Source: Streptomyces sp. CB01201 (GTDB lineage: Bacteria; Actinomycetota; Actinomycetes; Streptomycetales; Streptomycetaceae). From it: DNA of 64,000 nucleotides. The notes under the pieces were generated by a model. The model did not search any database. It worked only from the letters and a program-made list of their open reading frames with translations, and had not been told where the DNA came from. Positions within the stretch are counted from its first letter, which is position 1. Each line of letters starts with the position of its first letter. The stretch spans positions 1 through 64,000 of the forward strand of contig NZ_NNBJ01000011.1 of assembly GCF_002803085.1 (NCBI RefSeq). The letters run 5' to 3'. Positions 44,663 to 53,354 of the stretch are shown here, piece after piece. Made by a program: the position numbers and the translations under genes.

Positions 44663-45492
44663 CCACCACAGCCAAGTCGCCGAACGCCGGCAGCGCTCCC
44701 GCCGCGCCGCGCGTCGACTGCATAGCCGACTCCGCGGGCGGGCTGACCTTCGACGTCATCGCGACCGCGGACACGGACGCAACGCTCGTCCTGCGCCGCC
44801 AGGGCGCCGGCCCCGGCGCCGATGTGCGGCTGCCGCTCACTCCGGCCGCCGAGGGACTCCTGCGGGCGGTGCTGCCCAGCACGGTCGACCTCGCGGAGGG
44901 CATCTGGGACGCCGGCCTCCGCTTCGGCGAGGGCGCCGAGCAGCGCCTGGAGCCGGGCGTACGGGACCTGCGCGCGCTGGTCGACCGGGCGCCGGGGCCG
45001 GACGCCGAGCGGATCGCGGTCCGCATCCCCTATCCGGCGGCCTCCGGCGCGCTCGTGGTCCGCAGCTGGCTGCGCAGGCCGCACGCCGAGACCGGCACCA
45101 TCGGCTTCGACGGGGCCTCGGTCACCGTCCAGGGCCGCCTCTACGGAGCGCAGCTCGGCCCCGAGGCGGCCGTCGAGGCACGCCTGCGGGGCGCCGGCGG
45201 CCGCGCCCACCGGGTCGGGGCGCGCGCCGACGGCGACGGCGGGGGCTTCACCTTCACGCTGCCGTACGCGCCGCTCGCCGAGGGGCTCGACGCCAAGGAG
45301 TGGCTCTGGGACCTGTGGCTGCTGCCCGGCCCGGACGGCCCCGCCGTGCGGCTCGCCCGCATCCTCGACGACGTGCCCCTGAAACAGGCGATCTTCGTGT
45401 ACCCGGGGAGGAAGGCCGGCTCCGCCGTGGTGCGCCCGTACTACACCGGGGCGAACGATCTGAGCGTGCGGGCCGACGCGGCCCGGACCTGA
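44659..45492 (+). CDS. Beta-rich hypothetical protein coupled to the glycosyltransferase
   Basis: A 277-residue protein, mostly predicted beta strands, without signal peptide or membrane segment. I do not recognise a family. Two similar halves may be present: VDCIADSAGGLTFDVIATAD and the later RIAVRIPYPAASGALVV, each followed by a strand-rich stretch ending in LWDLWLL-type or IWDAGLRF-type motifs. Such a duplicated beta-sandwich could bind carbohydrate. The start overlaps the glycosyltransferase stop, so the two proteins very likely work together on an envelope glycan. Confidence 0.82.
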   Translation: MTTTAKSPNAGSAPAAPRVDCIADSAGGLTFDVIATADTDATLVLRRQGAGPGADVRLPLTPAAEGLLRAVLPSTVDLAEGIWDAGLRFGEGAEQRLEPGVRDLRALVDRAPGPDAERIAVRIPYPAASGALVVRSWLRRPHAETGTIGFDGASVTVQGRLYGAQLGPEAAVEARLRGAGGRAHRVGARADGDGGGFTFTLPYAPLAEGLDAKEWLWDLWLLPGPDGPAVRLARILDDVPLKQAIFVYPGRKAGSAVVRPYYTGANDLSVRADAART

Positions 45493-45569
45493 CCGCGGCC
45501 ACCACCCCGCGGCCCCCCCCGGCGGCCACCACCCCGCGAGCCCCGCACTACCGGCCCGGGGAGAGCGAG

Positions 45570-45604
45570 CCCGGCTAGGACCCCGGCTAGGACGCCGGCA
45601 GGAC
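45570..45604. repeat. Tandem 12-mer at the ctaD stop
   Basis: CCCGGCTAGGAC occurs at 45570-45581 and 45582-45593, with a degenerate third copy inside the last codons. The second copy contains the ctaD stop (TAG on the minus strand) and the first recreates it. Confidence 0.8.
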
Positions 45605-47314
45605 CCCGGGTCCCTCGGGTCCCTCCGGTCCCGGCACGGCCGCCGGCCCGGCCGCCGGCTCCAGGTCGTCGCGGAACGGCGCGAACTCGGGGTGGTGCAG
45701 GTCGAACGCCGGGGACTCGGTGCGGATGCGCGGGATGGTCACGAAGTTGTGCCGGGGCGGGGGGCAGGAGGTCGCCCACTCCAGCGAGCGGCCGAACCCC
45801 CAGGGGTCGTCGACCTCCACCTTCCTGCCGTACTTCGCCGTCCTCCAGACGTTGTAGAAGAACGGCAGCGTGGACAGGCCGAGCAGGAAGGCACCGATCG
45901 ACGAGATGGTGTTGAGCGCGGTGAAGCCGTCCGCTGCCAGATAGTCCGCGTACCGCCGCGGCATGCCCTGCGCCCCCAGCCAGTGCTGGACCAGGAACGT
46001 GGTGTGGAAGCCGATGAAGAGCGTCCAGAAGTGCATCTTGCCGAGCCGCTCGTCCAGCATCCGGCCGGTCAGTTTCGGCCACCAGAAGTAGAAGCCGCCG
46101 AACGTCGCGAAGACCACCGTGCCGAACACCACGTAGTGGAAGTGGGCCACCACGAAGTACGAGTCCGTGACGTGGAAGTCCAGCGGCGGCGAGGCCAGGA
46201 TGACGCCGGTGAGGCCGCCGAACAGGAAGCTCACCAGGAATCCGATCGCCCACAGCATCGGGGTCTCGAAGCTCAGGGAGCCCCGCAGCATCGTGCCGGT
46301 CCAGTTGAAGAACTTCACTCCGGTGGGCACCGCGATCAGGAACGACATGAACGAGAAGAACGGCAGCAGCACCGCCCCGGTCGCGAACATGTGGTGCGCC
46401 CACACCACGACGGAGAGCCCGGTGATGGCCGCCGTCGCCCCGATCAGGGTCGTGTAGCCGAAGACCGGCTTGCGGGAGAAGACCGGGATGATCTCCGTGA
46501 TGATGCCGAAGAACGGCAGCGCGATGATGTAGACCTCGGGATGGCCGAAGAACCAGAAGAGGTGCTGCCACAGCAGCGCGCCTCCGTACTGCGCTTCGAA
46601 GACCACCGAGCCGAACCTGCGGTCCGCCTCCAGGACCAGCAGCGCCGCCGCCAGCACCGGGAACGCGATGAGCACCAGGACCGAGGTGAACAGGACGTTC
46701 CAGGTGAAGACCGGCATCCGGAACATCGTCATGCCGGGCGCGCGCATCCCGATGATGGTGGTCACGAAGTTGACCGCCCCGAGGATGGTGCCGAAGCCGG
46801 AGAGCGCCAGGCCCATGATCCAGAGGTCGGCGCCCGCGCCGGGGGAGCGGGTCAGCGAGTTGAGCGGCGCGTAGGCGAACCAGCCGAAGCTCGCGGGACC
46901 CGTCGGCAGCAGCACCGAGCCGAGCACGATCAGACCGCCGAACAGGAACAGCCAGTACGCCAGCATGTTCAGGCGCGGGAAGGCCACGTCGGGGGAGCCG
47001 ATCTGCAACGGCATGATCGCGTTGGCGAACCCGGCGAACGTGGGCGTCGCGAAGAGCAGCAGCATGATCGTGCCGTGCATCGTGAAGAGCTGGTTGTACT
47101 CCTCGTTGCTCATCAGCTGGAGCCCGGGGCGGGCCAGTTCGGCTCGCATCAGGAGCGCCATCAGACCGGCGATCAGGAAGAAGACGAACGAGGTGATCAG
47201 GTAGAGGTGCCCGATCTTCTTGTGGTCGGTGGTGGTCAGCCAGTCGACGATCACCGCACCCGGCCGGCCCTCCCGTGCGGGTTTCGCCGCCGGGGTCACC
47301 GTCTCCGTTCCCAT
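45587..47314 (-). CDS. ctaD: Cytochrome c oxidase subunit I (orphan CtaD)
   Basis: A 575-residue, about 12-helix catalytic subunit of an aa3-type oxidase. The haem a ligand is in MHGTIMLLLFATP; the CuB His and its cross-linked Tyr lie in FGHPEVYIIALP; WAHHMF supplies the two further CuB His; and VAHFHYV the other haem ligands. Proton-channel residues follow the normal pattern. No subunit II, III or Qcr gene is nearby, so this is a stand-alone paralogue that must combine with subunits encoded elsewhere. ATG 47314 has a GGGGG site upstream. A 458-base gene-free region with AATTG-rich repeats precedes it. Confidence 0.95.
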   Translation of the reverse strand: MGTETVTPAAKPAREGRPGAVIVDWLTTTDHKKIGHLYLITSFVFFLIAGLMALLMRAELARPGLQLMSNEEYNQLFTMHGTIMLLLFATPTFAGFANAIMPLQIGSPDVAFPRLNMLAYWLFLFGGLIVLGSVLLPTGPASFGWFAYAPLNSLTRSPGAGADLWIMGLALSGFGTILGAVNFVTTIIGMRAPGMTMFRMPVFTWNVLFTSVLVLIAFPVLAAALLVLEADRRFGSVVFEAQYGGALLWQHLFWFFGHPEVYIIALPFFGIITEIIPVFSRKPVFGYTTLIGATAAITGLSVVVWAHHMFATGAVLLPFFSFMSFLIAVPTGVKFFNWTGTMLRGSLSFETPMLWAIGFLVSFLFGGLTGVILASPPLDFHVTDSYFVVAHFHYVVFGTVVFATFGGFYFWWPKLTGRMLDERLGKMHFWTLFIGFHTTFLVQHWLGAQGMPRRYADYLAADGFTALNTISSIGAFLLGLSTLPFFYNVWRTAKYGRKVEVDDPWGFGRSLEWATSCPPPRHNFVTIPRIRTESPAFDLHHPEFAPFRDDLEPAAGPAAVPGPEGPEGPGVLPAS

Positions 47315-47772
47315 CGCACCCCCAGAGGTGTCTGGCGTCAGGCCAGGGCACATGATGCTCGCGCTCCGGGCCGCCGCGACAGAGGGCCGGTGTCATCCGG
47401 CCGAGACCCGTGCCGGTACGGACACCGAGTCGGAAGTAGGGATCGCGTAAGGGTGTGGTGAATTGCCAACGCCCTGTCAATTTCACTCGCAGTGCTGCCG
47501 CATGGGAATTGATCCAAGGGCCGTGGGGCGAATTGAATCAATTCACCAAATGCGTTCGAGTGGCCGGAACCGTGGTGTGCGATAACTGGGCAAGGGGCCA
47601 GGAACTGCCCGTACGAGTGACGGAGTTCGAGGGGAACTCGACCCGCGATCCTGTGACAGAAGTGTGACTGGTGGGGTACCCGGGGCGGACAACCGGCGGC
47701 TTCGTCCGGGCCTCGCGGGCCGCCCGGGCCCCCCGCTTCCGTCCGTGCCGCGGCCCGCCTACGGTGGGGTGC
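47315..47772. other. Gene-free region upstream of ctaD
   Basis: Between the divergent ctaD and I78 genes. It is markedly AT-richer at 47455-47560. A perfect inverted repeat GAATTG (47530-47535) and CAATTC (47539-47544) is separated by AAT, and two more AATTG motifs occur at about 47463 and 47509. These may be sites for a regulator of ctaD. A 70-codon frame at 47455-47667 lacks Streptomyces codon bias. Confidence 0.55.
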
Positions 47773-47988
47773 ATGGCACCCATACCGTCCCACTCCGCCC
47801 ATCCCGACGACGCACCCGAGTCCTATGTCGGCCTCGATGCCGGGGACGCCGAGCGCCTTGCCAGGTCGCGCGGCTGGTCCACCGTCAGGTCGCTGCCGCC
47901 GGGCTCGATCATCACCATGGAGTATCTGGCGGGCCGGCTGAACTTCGAGGTCGACAACGGCAGCGTGCGGCGCTGCTGGCACGGCTGA
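47773..47988 (+). CDS. I78-family peptidase inhibitor-like protein
   Basis: A 71-residue protein resembling the I78/potato inhibitor I family. The pattern YVGLDAGDAERLARSRGWST, then VRSLPPGSIITMEYLAGRLN and a final FEVDNGSVRRCWHG follows the family order (Arg-Leu-Asn, then a strand and Cys). There is no signal peptide, so the target protease is unclear. ATG 47773 has TACGGT, a TAnnnT -10, eight bases upstream, which suggests a leaderless transcript. A strong hairpin follows. Confidence 0.8.
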   Translation: MAPIPSHSAHPDDAPESYVGLDAGDAERLARSRGWSTVRSLPPGSIITMEYLAGRLNFEVDNGSVRRCWHG

Positions 47989-48026
47989 GGTCTCCCCGCC
48001 CCCGCGCTCCGGCCCCACGGAGACCA

Positions 48027-48059
48027 CGAAGGCCCCCGGCGAGCTGCCGGGGGCCTTCG
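48027..48059. terminator. Bidirectional terminator
   Basis: A perfect 14-bp stem, CGAAGGCCCCCGGC (48027-48040) with GCCGGGGGCCTTCG (48046-48059), loop GAGCT, between the convergent I78 and PAP2 genes. Confidence 0.82.
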
Positions 48060-48097
48060 TGCCGCGTGCGTACCGTTGCGCGTCGCCGGGGTGCCGG

Positions 48098-49099
48098 TCA
48101 GCCGCCCAGGGGGCGGGCCGGGGCGGTGCGCGGCGAGCGCTCGGTGTGCGGGGGGCGCCGGGTGCCCGCGGGGACGACCGGGGGCCGCTCCGAACGGGCG
48201 GGCTGGTACGGCCGGGCCGGGAGCGGCCGGCCGGAACCGCGTCCGCTGGCCGCGCCGACGGGCTCGCGCACCGGGACGTCGTCCTCGTCGTGGCCGCGCT
48301 GGGGCACCATCGCGGGCGCCGCGGGGGCGGGCACCGGGGCCGGCGCGGTGGCGACGCTGCGGCGTCGGCGCTCGCGCACCTTCGCGCGCACGGCGAAGAC
48401 GAAGGCCTCGGCGCGGGCGATGAGCGGCTCGAACCAGGGCAGGGCCAGCAGGATCAGCAGCCCGGCCGCCCAGCCGAGGAGCACATCGCTCACCCAGTGG
48501 GTGCCCAGGTACACGGTGGTCGCCCCGACTCCCAGGGCGACCATGGCCGAGATGACCGAGAGCCAGCGCCTGGCGCGTGGGGTGGTGGCGAGGTAGGCGA
48601 GGATGCCCCAGGTCACGACCGCGTTGGCGGTGTGCCCCGAGGGGAATATGTCGCCGCCGGCGAAGAGCTCGGCGGACCCTATCTGCGTGGCGTAGTGCGG
48701 CCCGAGACGCCCCAGGCCGAGCTTGACCGAACCGACCGTCATGTTGAGCAGCAGAAGGGCCGCTCCGAGGGTCAGGAGCGGCCGCAGTGTGTGCTGGCGC
48801 CAGGAGCGCCAGCCCAGCCAGGCCATCACCATCACCGCGGTGGGACCGCGCTGGCCGAGGACCACGAAGTAGTCCAGGAAGGCGTGCAGCTGCGGCCACT
48901 GCTCGTACGGCCGGTACAGCATGACCTTCCAGTCCAGCTCGACGAGCCAGGAGGAGCCCAGCACGGCGACGACGATGGCGAGGTAGAACGCCATCGTCGC
49001 CCCGAAGAGGACCACGCGGTGACGGCTCATCCGCGGGATCTCTATCTTCGGTGGCTCGGGCTCCCGGTCCAGGCGGGCGAAGATTCGGTCAGTACGCAC
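48098..49099 (-). CDS. PAP2-family membrane phosphatase
   Basis: A 333-residue integral membrane protein with six hydrophobic segments between about residues 30 and 225. The phosphatase motifs lie in KLGLGRLGPH (a form of the K-x6-RP motif), IFPSGHTANAVVTWG (the PSGH motif) and TTVYLGTHWVSDVLLGW (the His-x3-Asp motif). Such enzymes dephosphorylate phosphatidic acid or undecaprenyl pyrophosphate outside the membrane. The last 100 residues are a Pro/Arg/Ala tail. The GTG at 49099 lacks a ribosome site, but TAACGT eight bases upstream fits a leaderless start. Confidence 0.9.
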   Translation of the reverse strand: MRTDRIFARLDREPEPPKIEIPRMSRHRVVLFGATMAFYLAIVVAVLGSSWLVELDWKVMLYRPYEQWPQLHAFLDYFVVLGQRGPTAVMVMAWLGWRSWRQHTLRPLLTLGAALLLLNMTVGSVKLGLGRLGPHYATQIGSAELFAGGDIFPSGHTANAVVTWGILAYLATTPRARRWLSVISAMVALGVGATTVYLGTHWVSDVLLGWAAGLLILLALPWFEPLIARAEAFVFAVRAKVRERRRRSVATAPAPVPAPAAPAMVPQRGHDEDDVPVREPVGAASGRGSGRPLPARPYQPARSERPPVVPAGTRRPPHTERSPRTAPARPLGG

Positions 49100-49600
49100 T
49101 CAATCGACGTTACAGCGAGTGAGTGACGGCCCAGGCCGATCCCCGGTCTTTGTGATGTCGCCGTGATGTGGAGTATGTCTCACGACCCACTTTATTCCCG
49201 GGCCTTCGCGAATACCCCGGTCCTTGTCCTCTATTCATTCGACTCGCCTCCTGAAGGCGTGTTTCTATCCGGCGTAATTCCGTTGGCCGGGCGGGTGAGC
49301 GGAATTCATGCTTCGGTCACCGGACCGGCACGGAGCGTAAAGATCACCCCATCGGTCGGGCGGGGGTGGCGCACACCACACCCGGGCCGGCTGCGCGGTG
49401 AGAGGTGGACCACGCGCCGCGGGGGCGAACTCGCGTACGCTGACGAACCACTCGCCCGTCGATGCCGGACCTTCGGGGACCCCGATCAGGGCTGGTCACT
49501 GGTCCACCGGGCCCGCCGACCGCGCGAGTGCTGACGGCACGGTCCGTCCAGACCGCACCGTCCCGGACCCCCTGGGTCCGCAGTACTGGGAGGTACGTAC
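49100..49600. other. Gene-free region upstream of the DHA2 exporter
   Basis: No credible gene. 49150-49320 is unusually AT-rich for this genome, with AATTCCG and CGGAATT as an imperfect inverted repeat near 49275-49310. It should hold the promoter and regulator sites of the exporter, but no repressor gene is adjacent. 49320-49600 is GC-rich, with the ribosome site GGGAGG at its end. Confidence 0.5.
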
Positions 49601-51280
49601 ATGACAGGGACGACCATGACCGGCGCGTCACCGCGCGCCCATGCCGGCGGCGCCAACCGCTGGGTCATCCTCGTCGTCCTGTGCGTGAGCCTGCTGTTCG
49701 TGGCACTCGACGCCACCGTGCTGCACGTCGCGATCCCCTCGGTCACCGAGGATCTGCGGCCGGGCCCGGTGGAACTCCTGTGGATCGTCGACGCCTACCC
49801 GCTGGTCTGCGCCGCCCTCCTCATCCTCTTCGGCACCCTCGGCGACCGGATCGGCCGCCGGCGCGTGCTGCTGCTCGGCTACGCGATCTTCGGCGCCGCC
49901 TCCGCGGTCGCCGCCCTCGCCGAGTCGGCGTCGGTGCTCATCGCGGCCCGCGCGCTGCTCGGCATCGGCGGCGCGATGATCATGCCCGCGACCCTCTCCA
50001 TCCTGCGCGTCGTCTTCCCCGACCGCCGCGAGCGGGCCACCGCCATCGGCATCTGGACGGCGGTCGCCGCGATCGGCGCGGCCACCGGTCCCGTGCTCGG
50101 CGGCTTCCTGGTCCAGCACTTCTGGTGGGGCTCGGTCTTCCTCATCAACATCCCGCTGATGGCCCTGATACTGCCGCTGGGCCGCTGGATCCTGCCCGAG
50201 TCCAAGGGCAGCTCCGACGGACCCTGGGACGTGCTCGGCGCGCTGATGGCGGCCGGCGGCATACTCGCGGTGGTCTTCGGTGTGAAGCGGCTCGGCACCG
50301 GAGTCGGCCTCCTCGACGGCCGCGCCCTCGCCGCCCTCTGCATCGGCGCGGCCCTGCTCATCCTGTTCGTCCGCAGGCAGCGCCGCCGCGAACATCCCCT
50401 CATCGACATCGGGATGTTCTCGCGGCCCGCCTTCTCCACCTCGGTCGGCTGCATCATCGTCGCGATGCTGGCGCTCGTCGGCCTGGAGCTCATAGCGGTC
50501 CAGTACCTCCAGCTCGTCCTCGGCCTCTCCCCGCTCCAGACCGGTCTGCGGATGCTGCCGCTCACCTTCGCCGCGATGGCGGCCGGCGCCACGGGGTCGT
50601 ACACGATTCGATGGCTCGGCCCGCGCCGCATGGTCTGTACCGGCTTCGTGCTGACCGCCGGCGCCGTGCTCCTCCTCGTCCTGATGGGCCAGACCGACTG
50701 GCCGGCCCTGATGCTCGTCTCCTTCGTCATGCTCGGCTTCGGCCTCCAGACGACCCTGTTCGCCGCGTACGAGTCGATGCTCAGCGAGGCCCCGCCCGAG
50801 CGGGCCGGCGGCGCGGCCGCCATCGGCGAGACCTCCTACCAACTCGGCGCCGGCATGGGCATCGCACTGCTCGGCAGCGTCATGAACGCCGCGTACGCGC
50901 CCGGTCTCGCCGCCGTGCGCGGCGTCCCCGCCGAGTCCTCCGCCGCCGCGTCCCATTCGCTCGGCGAGGCCTACGACGTCGCCGAACGCCTCGGCGGCCC
51001 GGCCGGTCAGGCGCTGCGCGCCGCGGCCCGCACCTCCTTCGTGCACGGCGTGCACGTCACCCTGTTCGTCAGCGCCGCGCTGCTGCTCCTCGGCGCGGTG
51101 GCCGGCCTCCGGCTGCCGCGGATCATGGACTGCTCGGCGGCGGGCCAGGACCGGGACGCCGAGCCGGAGCCGCTCCGCGAGGAACGGCCGTCCCAGGGCC
51201 GCCCGCACGCGGTGAAGGTGCCCGCCCCGGCCCGGCCGGGCGATGTGGCGACCGTGGAGTCTGGACGCACGGGACACTGA
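49601..51280 (+). CDS. MFS exporter, DHA2 (EmrB/QacA) family
   Basis: A 559-residue, 14-helix major facilitator drug-proton antiporter. The first helix is WVILVVLCVSLLFVALDATV with the family D-x-T/ALDxTVLHVAIP signature; motif A is GTLGDRIGRRRVLLLGY after helix 2, and motif C is GPVLGGFLVQHFWWGSVFLI near helix 5. The last 65 residues are a polar tail. Likely exports toxic compounds or antibiotics; the substrate cannot be predicted. ATG 49601 has GGGAGG seven bases upstream; ATG 49616 is an internal alternative. No TetR or MarR gene is adjacent. Confidence 0.92.
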   Translation: MTGTTMTGASPRAHAGGANRWVILVVLCVSLLFVALDATVLHVAIPSVTEDLRPGPVELLWIVDAYPLVCAALLILFGTLGDRIGRRRVLLLGYAIFGAASAVAALAESASVLIAARALLGIGGAMIMPATLSILRVVFPDRRERATAIGIWTAVAAIGAATGPVLGGFLVQHFWWGSVFLINIPLMALILPLGRWILPESKGSSDGPWDVLGALMAAGGILAVVFGVKRLGTGVGLLDGRALAALCIGAALLILFVRRQRRREHPLIDIGMFSRPAFSTSVGCIIVAMLALVGLELIAVQYLQLVLGLSPLQTGLRMLPLTFAAMAAGATGSYTIRWLGPRRMVCTGFVLTAGAVLLLVLMGQTDWPALMLVSFVMLGFGLQTTLFAAYESMLSEAPPERAGGAAAIGETSYQLGAGMGIALLGSVMNAAYAPGLAAVRGVPAESSAAASHSLGEAYDVAERLGGPAGQALRAAARTSFVHGVHVTLFVSAALLLLGAVAGLRLPRIMDCSAAGQDRDAEPEPLREERPSQGRPHAVKVPAPARPGDVATVESGRTGH

Positions 51281-51305
51281 CCCGTAACGTCAGCGCTCAG
51301 GTAAT

Positions 51306-51328
51306 AACTAACACTGCTAGTTTTAGTT
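51306..51328. promoter_or_regulatory. Palindromic operator before acyl-CoA dehydrogenase gene
   Basis: AACTAACACT (51306-51315) and AGTTTTAGTT (51319-51328) are inverted 10-bp halves matching at 9 positions across a GCT spacer. The site lies 25 bases before the start codon and is the only AT-rich stretch there, typical of a TetR-family operator controlling fatty- or amino-acid catabolism. Confidence 0.65.
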
Positions 51329-51353
51329 GAGCGAGAGCCGCGGAGGCGCCCCC

Positions 51354-52547
51354 ATGTCCGCTCCTTCCTCCAAGCTGCCCCCCTTCGACCCGGCCGACCC
51401 GATCGGCATCGACGACCTGCTGAGCCCCGAGGACCTCGCGGTCCGCGACACCGTGCGCTCCTGGGCCGCCGACCGGGTGCTGCCGCACATCGCCGAGTGG
51501 TACGAGAACGGCGAACTGCCCGGCATCCGTGAACTGGCCCGGGAACTCGGCTCGATCGGTGCGCTCGGCATGTCCCTGACCGGGTACGGCTGCGCGGGCG
51601 CCAGCGCCGTCCAGTACGGGCTCGCCTGTCTGGAGCTGGAGGCCGCGGACTCCGGCATCCGCTCGCTCGTCTCCGTCCAGGGCTCGCTCGCCATGTACGC
51701 GATCTGGCGGTTCGGCTCCGAGGAGCAGAAGCAGCGCTGGCTGCCCGGCATGGCGGCGGGCGAGATCATCGGCTGCTTCGGCCTCACCGAGCCCGACCAC
51801 GGCTCCGACCCGGCCGGCATGCGCACGTACGCCAAGAAGGACGGCACCGACTGGGTCCTCAACGGCCGCAAGATGTGGATCACCAACGGTTCGGTGGCCG
51901 GCGTCGCCGTGGTCTGGGCCCAGACCGACGACGGCATCCGCGGCTTCGCCGTGCCGACCGGCACCCCGGGCTTCTCGGCCCCCGAGATCAAGCACAAGTG
52001 GTCGCTGCGGGCCAGCGTCACCAGCGAACTGGTCCTGGACGAGGTGCGGCTGCCCGCCGACGCCGTGCTCCCGGAGGTCACCGGGCTCAAGGGCCCGCTC
52101 AGCTGCCTCTCGCACGCGCGGTACGGAATCGTGTGGGGCGCGATGGGCGCGGCCCGGGCCTCCTTCGAGGCGGCCGTCGACTACGCGAAGACCCGCGAGC
52201 AGTTCGGCAGGCCCATCGGCGGCTTCCAGCTGACCCAGGCCAAGCTCGCCGACATGGCGCTCGAACTGCACAAGGGAATTCTGCTCGCCCACCACCTGGG
52301 GCGCCGCATGGACGCGGGGCGGCTGCGCCCGGAGCAGGTCAGCTTCGGCAAGCTCAACAACGTGCGCGAGGCGATCGAGATCTGCCGCACCTCACGCACG
52401 ATCCTCGGCGCGAACGGCATCTCGCTCGAATACCCGGTGATGCGGCACGCCACCAACCTCGAATCGGTGCTCACCTATGAGGGCACCGTGGAGATGCACC
52501 AGCTGGTGCTCGGCAAGGCGCTCACCGGACTCGACGCGTTCCGCTAG
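51354..52547 (+). CDS. Acyl-CoA dehydrogenase (glutaryl-CoA dehydrogenase-like)
   Basis: A 397-residue FAD enzyme. The flavin and substrate region CFGLTEPDHGSDPAGM, the WITNGSVAGVAVVWAQ stretch, the Arg-containing YAKTREQFGRPIGGFQL and the C-terminal catalytic Glu in TYEGTVEMHQLVLG are all present. The Glu position and overall pattern fit glutaryl-CoA dehydrogenases, which make crotonyl-CoA from glutaryl-CoA, but other acyl-CoA substrates are possible. ATG 51354 has GGAGG seven bases upstream. The palindrome at 51306-51328 should regulate it. Confidence 0.92.
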   Translation: MSAPSSKLPPFDPADPIGIDDLLSPEDLAVRDTVRSWAADRVLPHIAEWYENGELPGIRELARELGSIGALGMSLTGYGCAGASAVQYGLACLELEAADSGIRSLVSVQGSLAMYAIWRFGSEEQKQRWLPGMAAGEIIGCFGLTEPDHGSDPAGMRTYAKKDGTDWVLNGRKMWITNGSVAGVAVVWAQTDDGIRGFAVPTGTPGFSAPEIKHKWSLRASVTSELVLDEVRLPADAVLPEVTGLKGPLSCLSHARYGIVWGAMGAARASFEAAVDYAKTREQFGRPIGGFQLTQAKLADMALELHKGILLAHHLGRRMDAGRLRPEQVSFGKLNNVREAIEICRTSRTILGANGISLEYPVMRHATNLESVLTYEGTVEMHQLVLGKALTGLDAFR

Positions 52548-52582
52548 GAACACCCGGGCCCGGCGACACCTCCCGTCTCCCC

Positions 52583-52702
52583 GGGGGGCAACCCCCGGAC
52601 CCCCGGCCGGAACGCACCGGAGGTTCAGCTCTGGTTCCTGTGTCCTCCGGGGGGGCAACCCCCGGACCCCCGGTCGGAACGCACCGGAAGTTCAGCTCTG
52701 GT
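52583..52702. repeat. Duplicated sflA 3' end
   Basis: A unit of about 54 bases (GGGGGGCAACCCCCGGACCC, then CGGAACGCACCGG and TTCAGCTCTGGTT) occurs at 52583-52636 and again at 52649-52702, period 66. The second copy contains the sflA stop codon and last three residues; the first repeats that context downstream. Each copy has a CCGGGGG / CCCCCGG hairpin, so the duplication doubles the terminator. Confidence 0.85.
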
Positions 52703-53129
52703 TGAAGAAGCCGCCGGTCTGGCGGCCCGCGGCCTCGCCGCTGACGATCTGGGTGTCGGCGGGCGTCAGCAGGAAGACTCTCGTCGCCACGCGCTCGATG
52801 GAGCCGCGCAGACCGAAGGTGAGCCCGGCCGCGAAGTCGACCACGCGCTTGGCGTCGCCGGCGTCCATGGACGTGAGGTTCACGATCACCGGGACGCCCT
52901 CGCGGAACAGTTCGCCGATGCCCCGCGCGTCGCGGAAGCCGTCCGGAGTGACGGTGGCGATCCGGCGGCCCTGCTCCTCGGCCGTCTCGGAGGCCACCCG
53001 CACCCGCGGGTCGGTCACCCAGGCCTCGCCGGACTCGGCGGCACCCTCGGTGTACTCGTCGTCGTAGTAGCGGTCGTCGTTGTCCTCGACAAGCCCCAGC
53101 CAGGCACTGGCCTTGCGCACCGATCCCAT
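52692..53129 (-). CDS. sflA: SepF-like cell-division protein (SflA type)
   Basis: A 145-residue SepF paralogue. It starts MGSVRKASAWLGLVEDNDD, as SepF proteins do with an amphipathic membrane helix, has an acidic Tyr/Asp linker, and a C-terminal SepF domain with GEAVPVIVNLTSMDAGDAKR-type sequence (here FREGVPVIVNLTSMDAGDAK), FAAGLTFGLRGSIERVATRV and LLTPADTQIVSG. Streptomyces has SepF, which anchors FtsZ, plus SflA and SflB, which work with it in polar growth and division; this gene's context near der fits sflA as I remember it. ATG 53129 has AGGAGG six bases upstream. It is not near ftsZ, so it is not sepF itself. Confidence 0.88.
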   Translation of the reverse strand: MGSVRKASAWLGLVEDNDDRYYDDEYTEGAAESGEAWVTDPRVRVASETAEEQGRRIATVTPDGFRDARGIGELFREGVPVIVNLTSMDAGDAKRVVDFAAGLTFGLRGSIERVATRVFLLTPADTQIVSGEAAGRQTGGFFNQS

Positions 53130-53333
53130 GGACGCCTCCTCTCACTGCGGTCAGCTTCTTGCTGCTTGTTCAGTTCCCTATCCCTATGGTCGTCCATGAT
53201 GCGGATACCGCGCCAAGTGGATAGTCGCCGCGCAGGTGATTCGTGACGGTACTGGCACAGATCATGTGGCGATTCGTCAGGAATCTTCTGGGATACGCCC
53301 GGTACGTGAAGCCCGGAGTAACAAAATTATGTA

Positions 53334-53354
53334 TGTCACTCCACATGAGTGACA
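53334..53354. promoter_or_regulatory. Perfect inverted repeat TGTCACT/AGTGACA
   Basis: TGTCACT (53334-53340) and AGTGACA (53348-53354) are perfect 7-bp halves with a 7-base spacer, about 205 bases upstream of sflA. The size and spacing suit a dimeric regulator. No known Streptomyces consensus that I recall matches exactly. Confidence 0.55.

Noticed and set aside
47455..47667. A 70-codon frame upstream of the I78 gene
   Set aside because: Third-position GC is far below the Streptomyces norm and no ribosome site or family is evident.
49163..49534. A 123-codon frame upstream of the DHA2 exporter
   Set aside because: Sequence lacks codon bias and protein-like features; it spans an AT-rich regulatory region and ends in Arg-rich noise.
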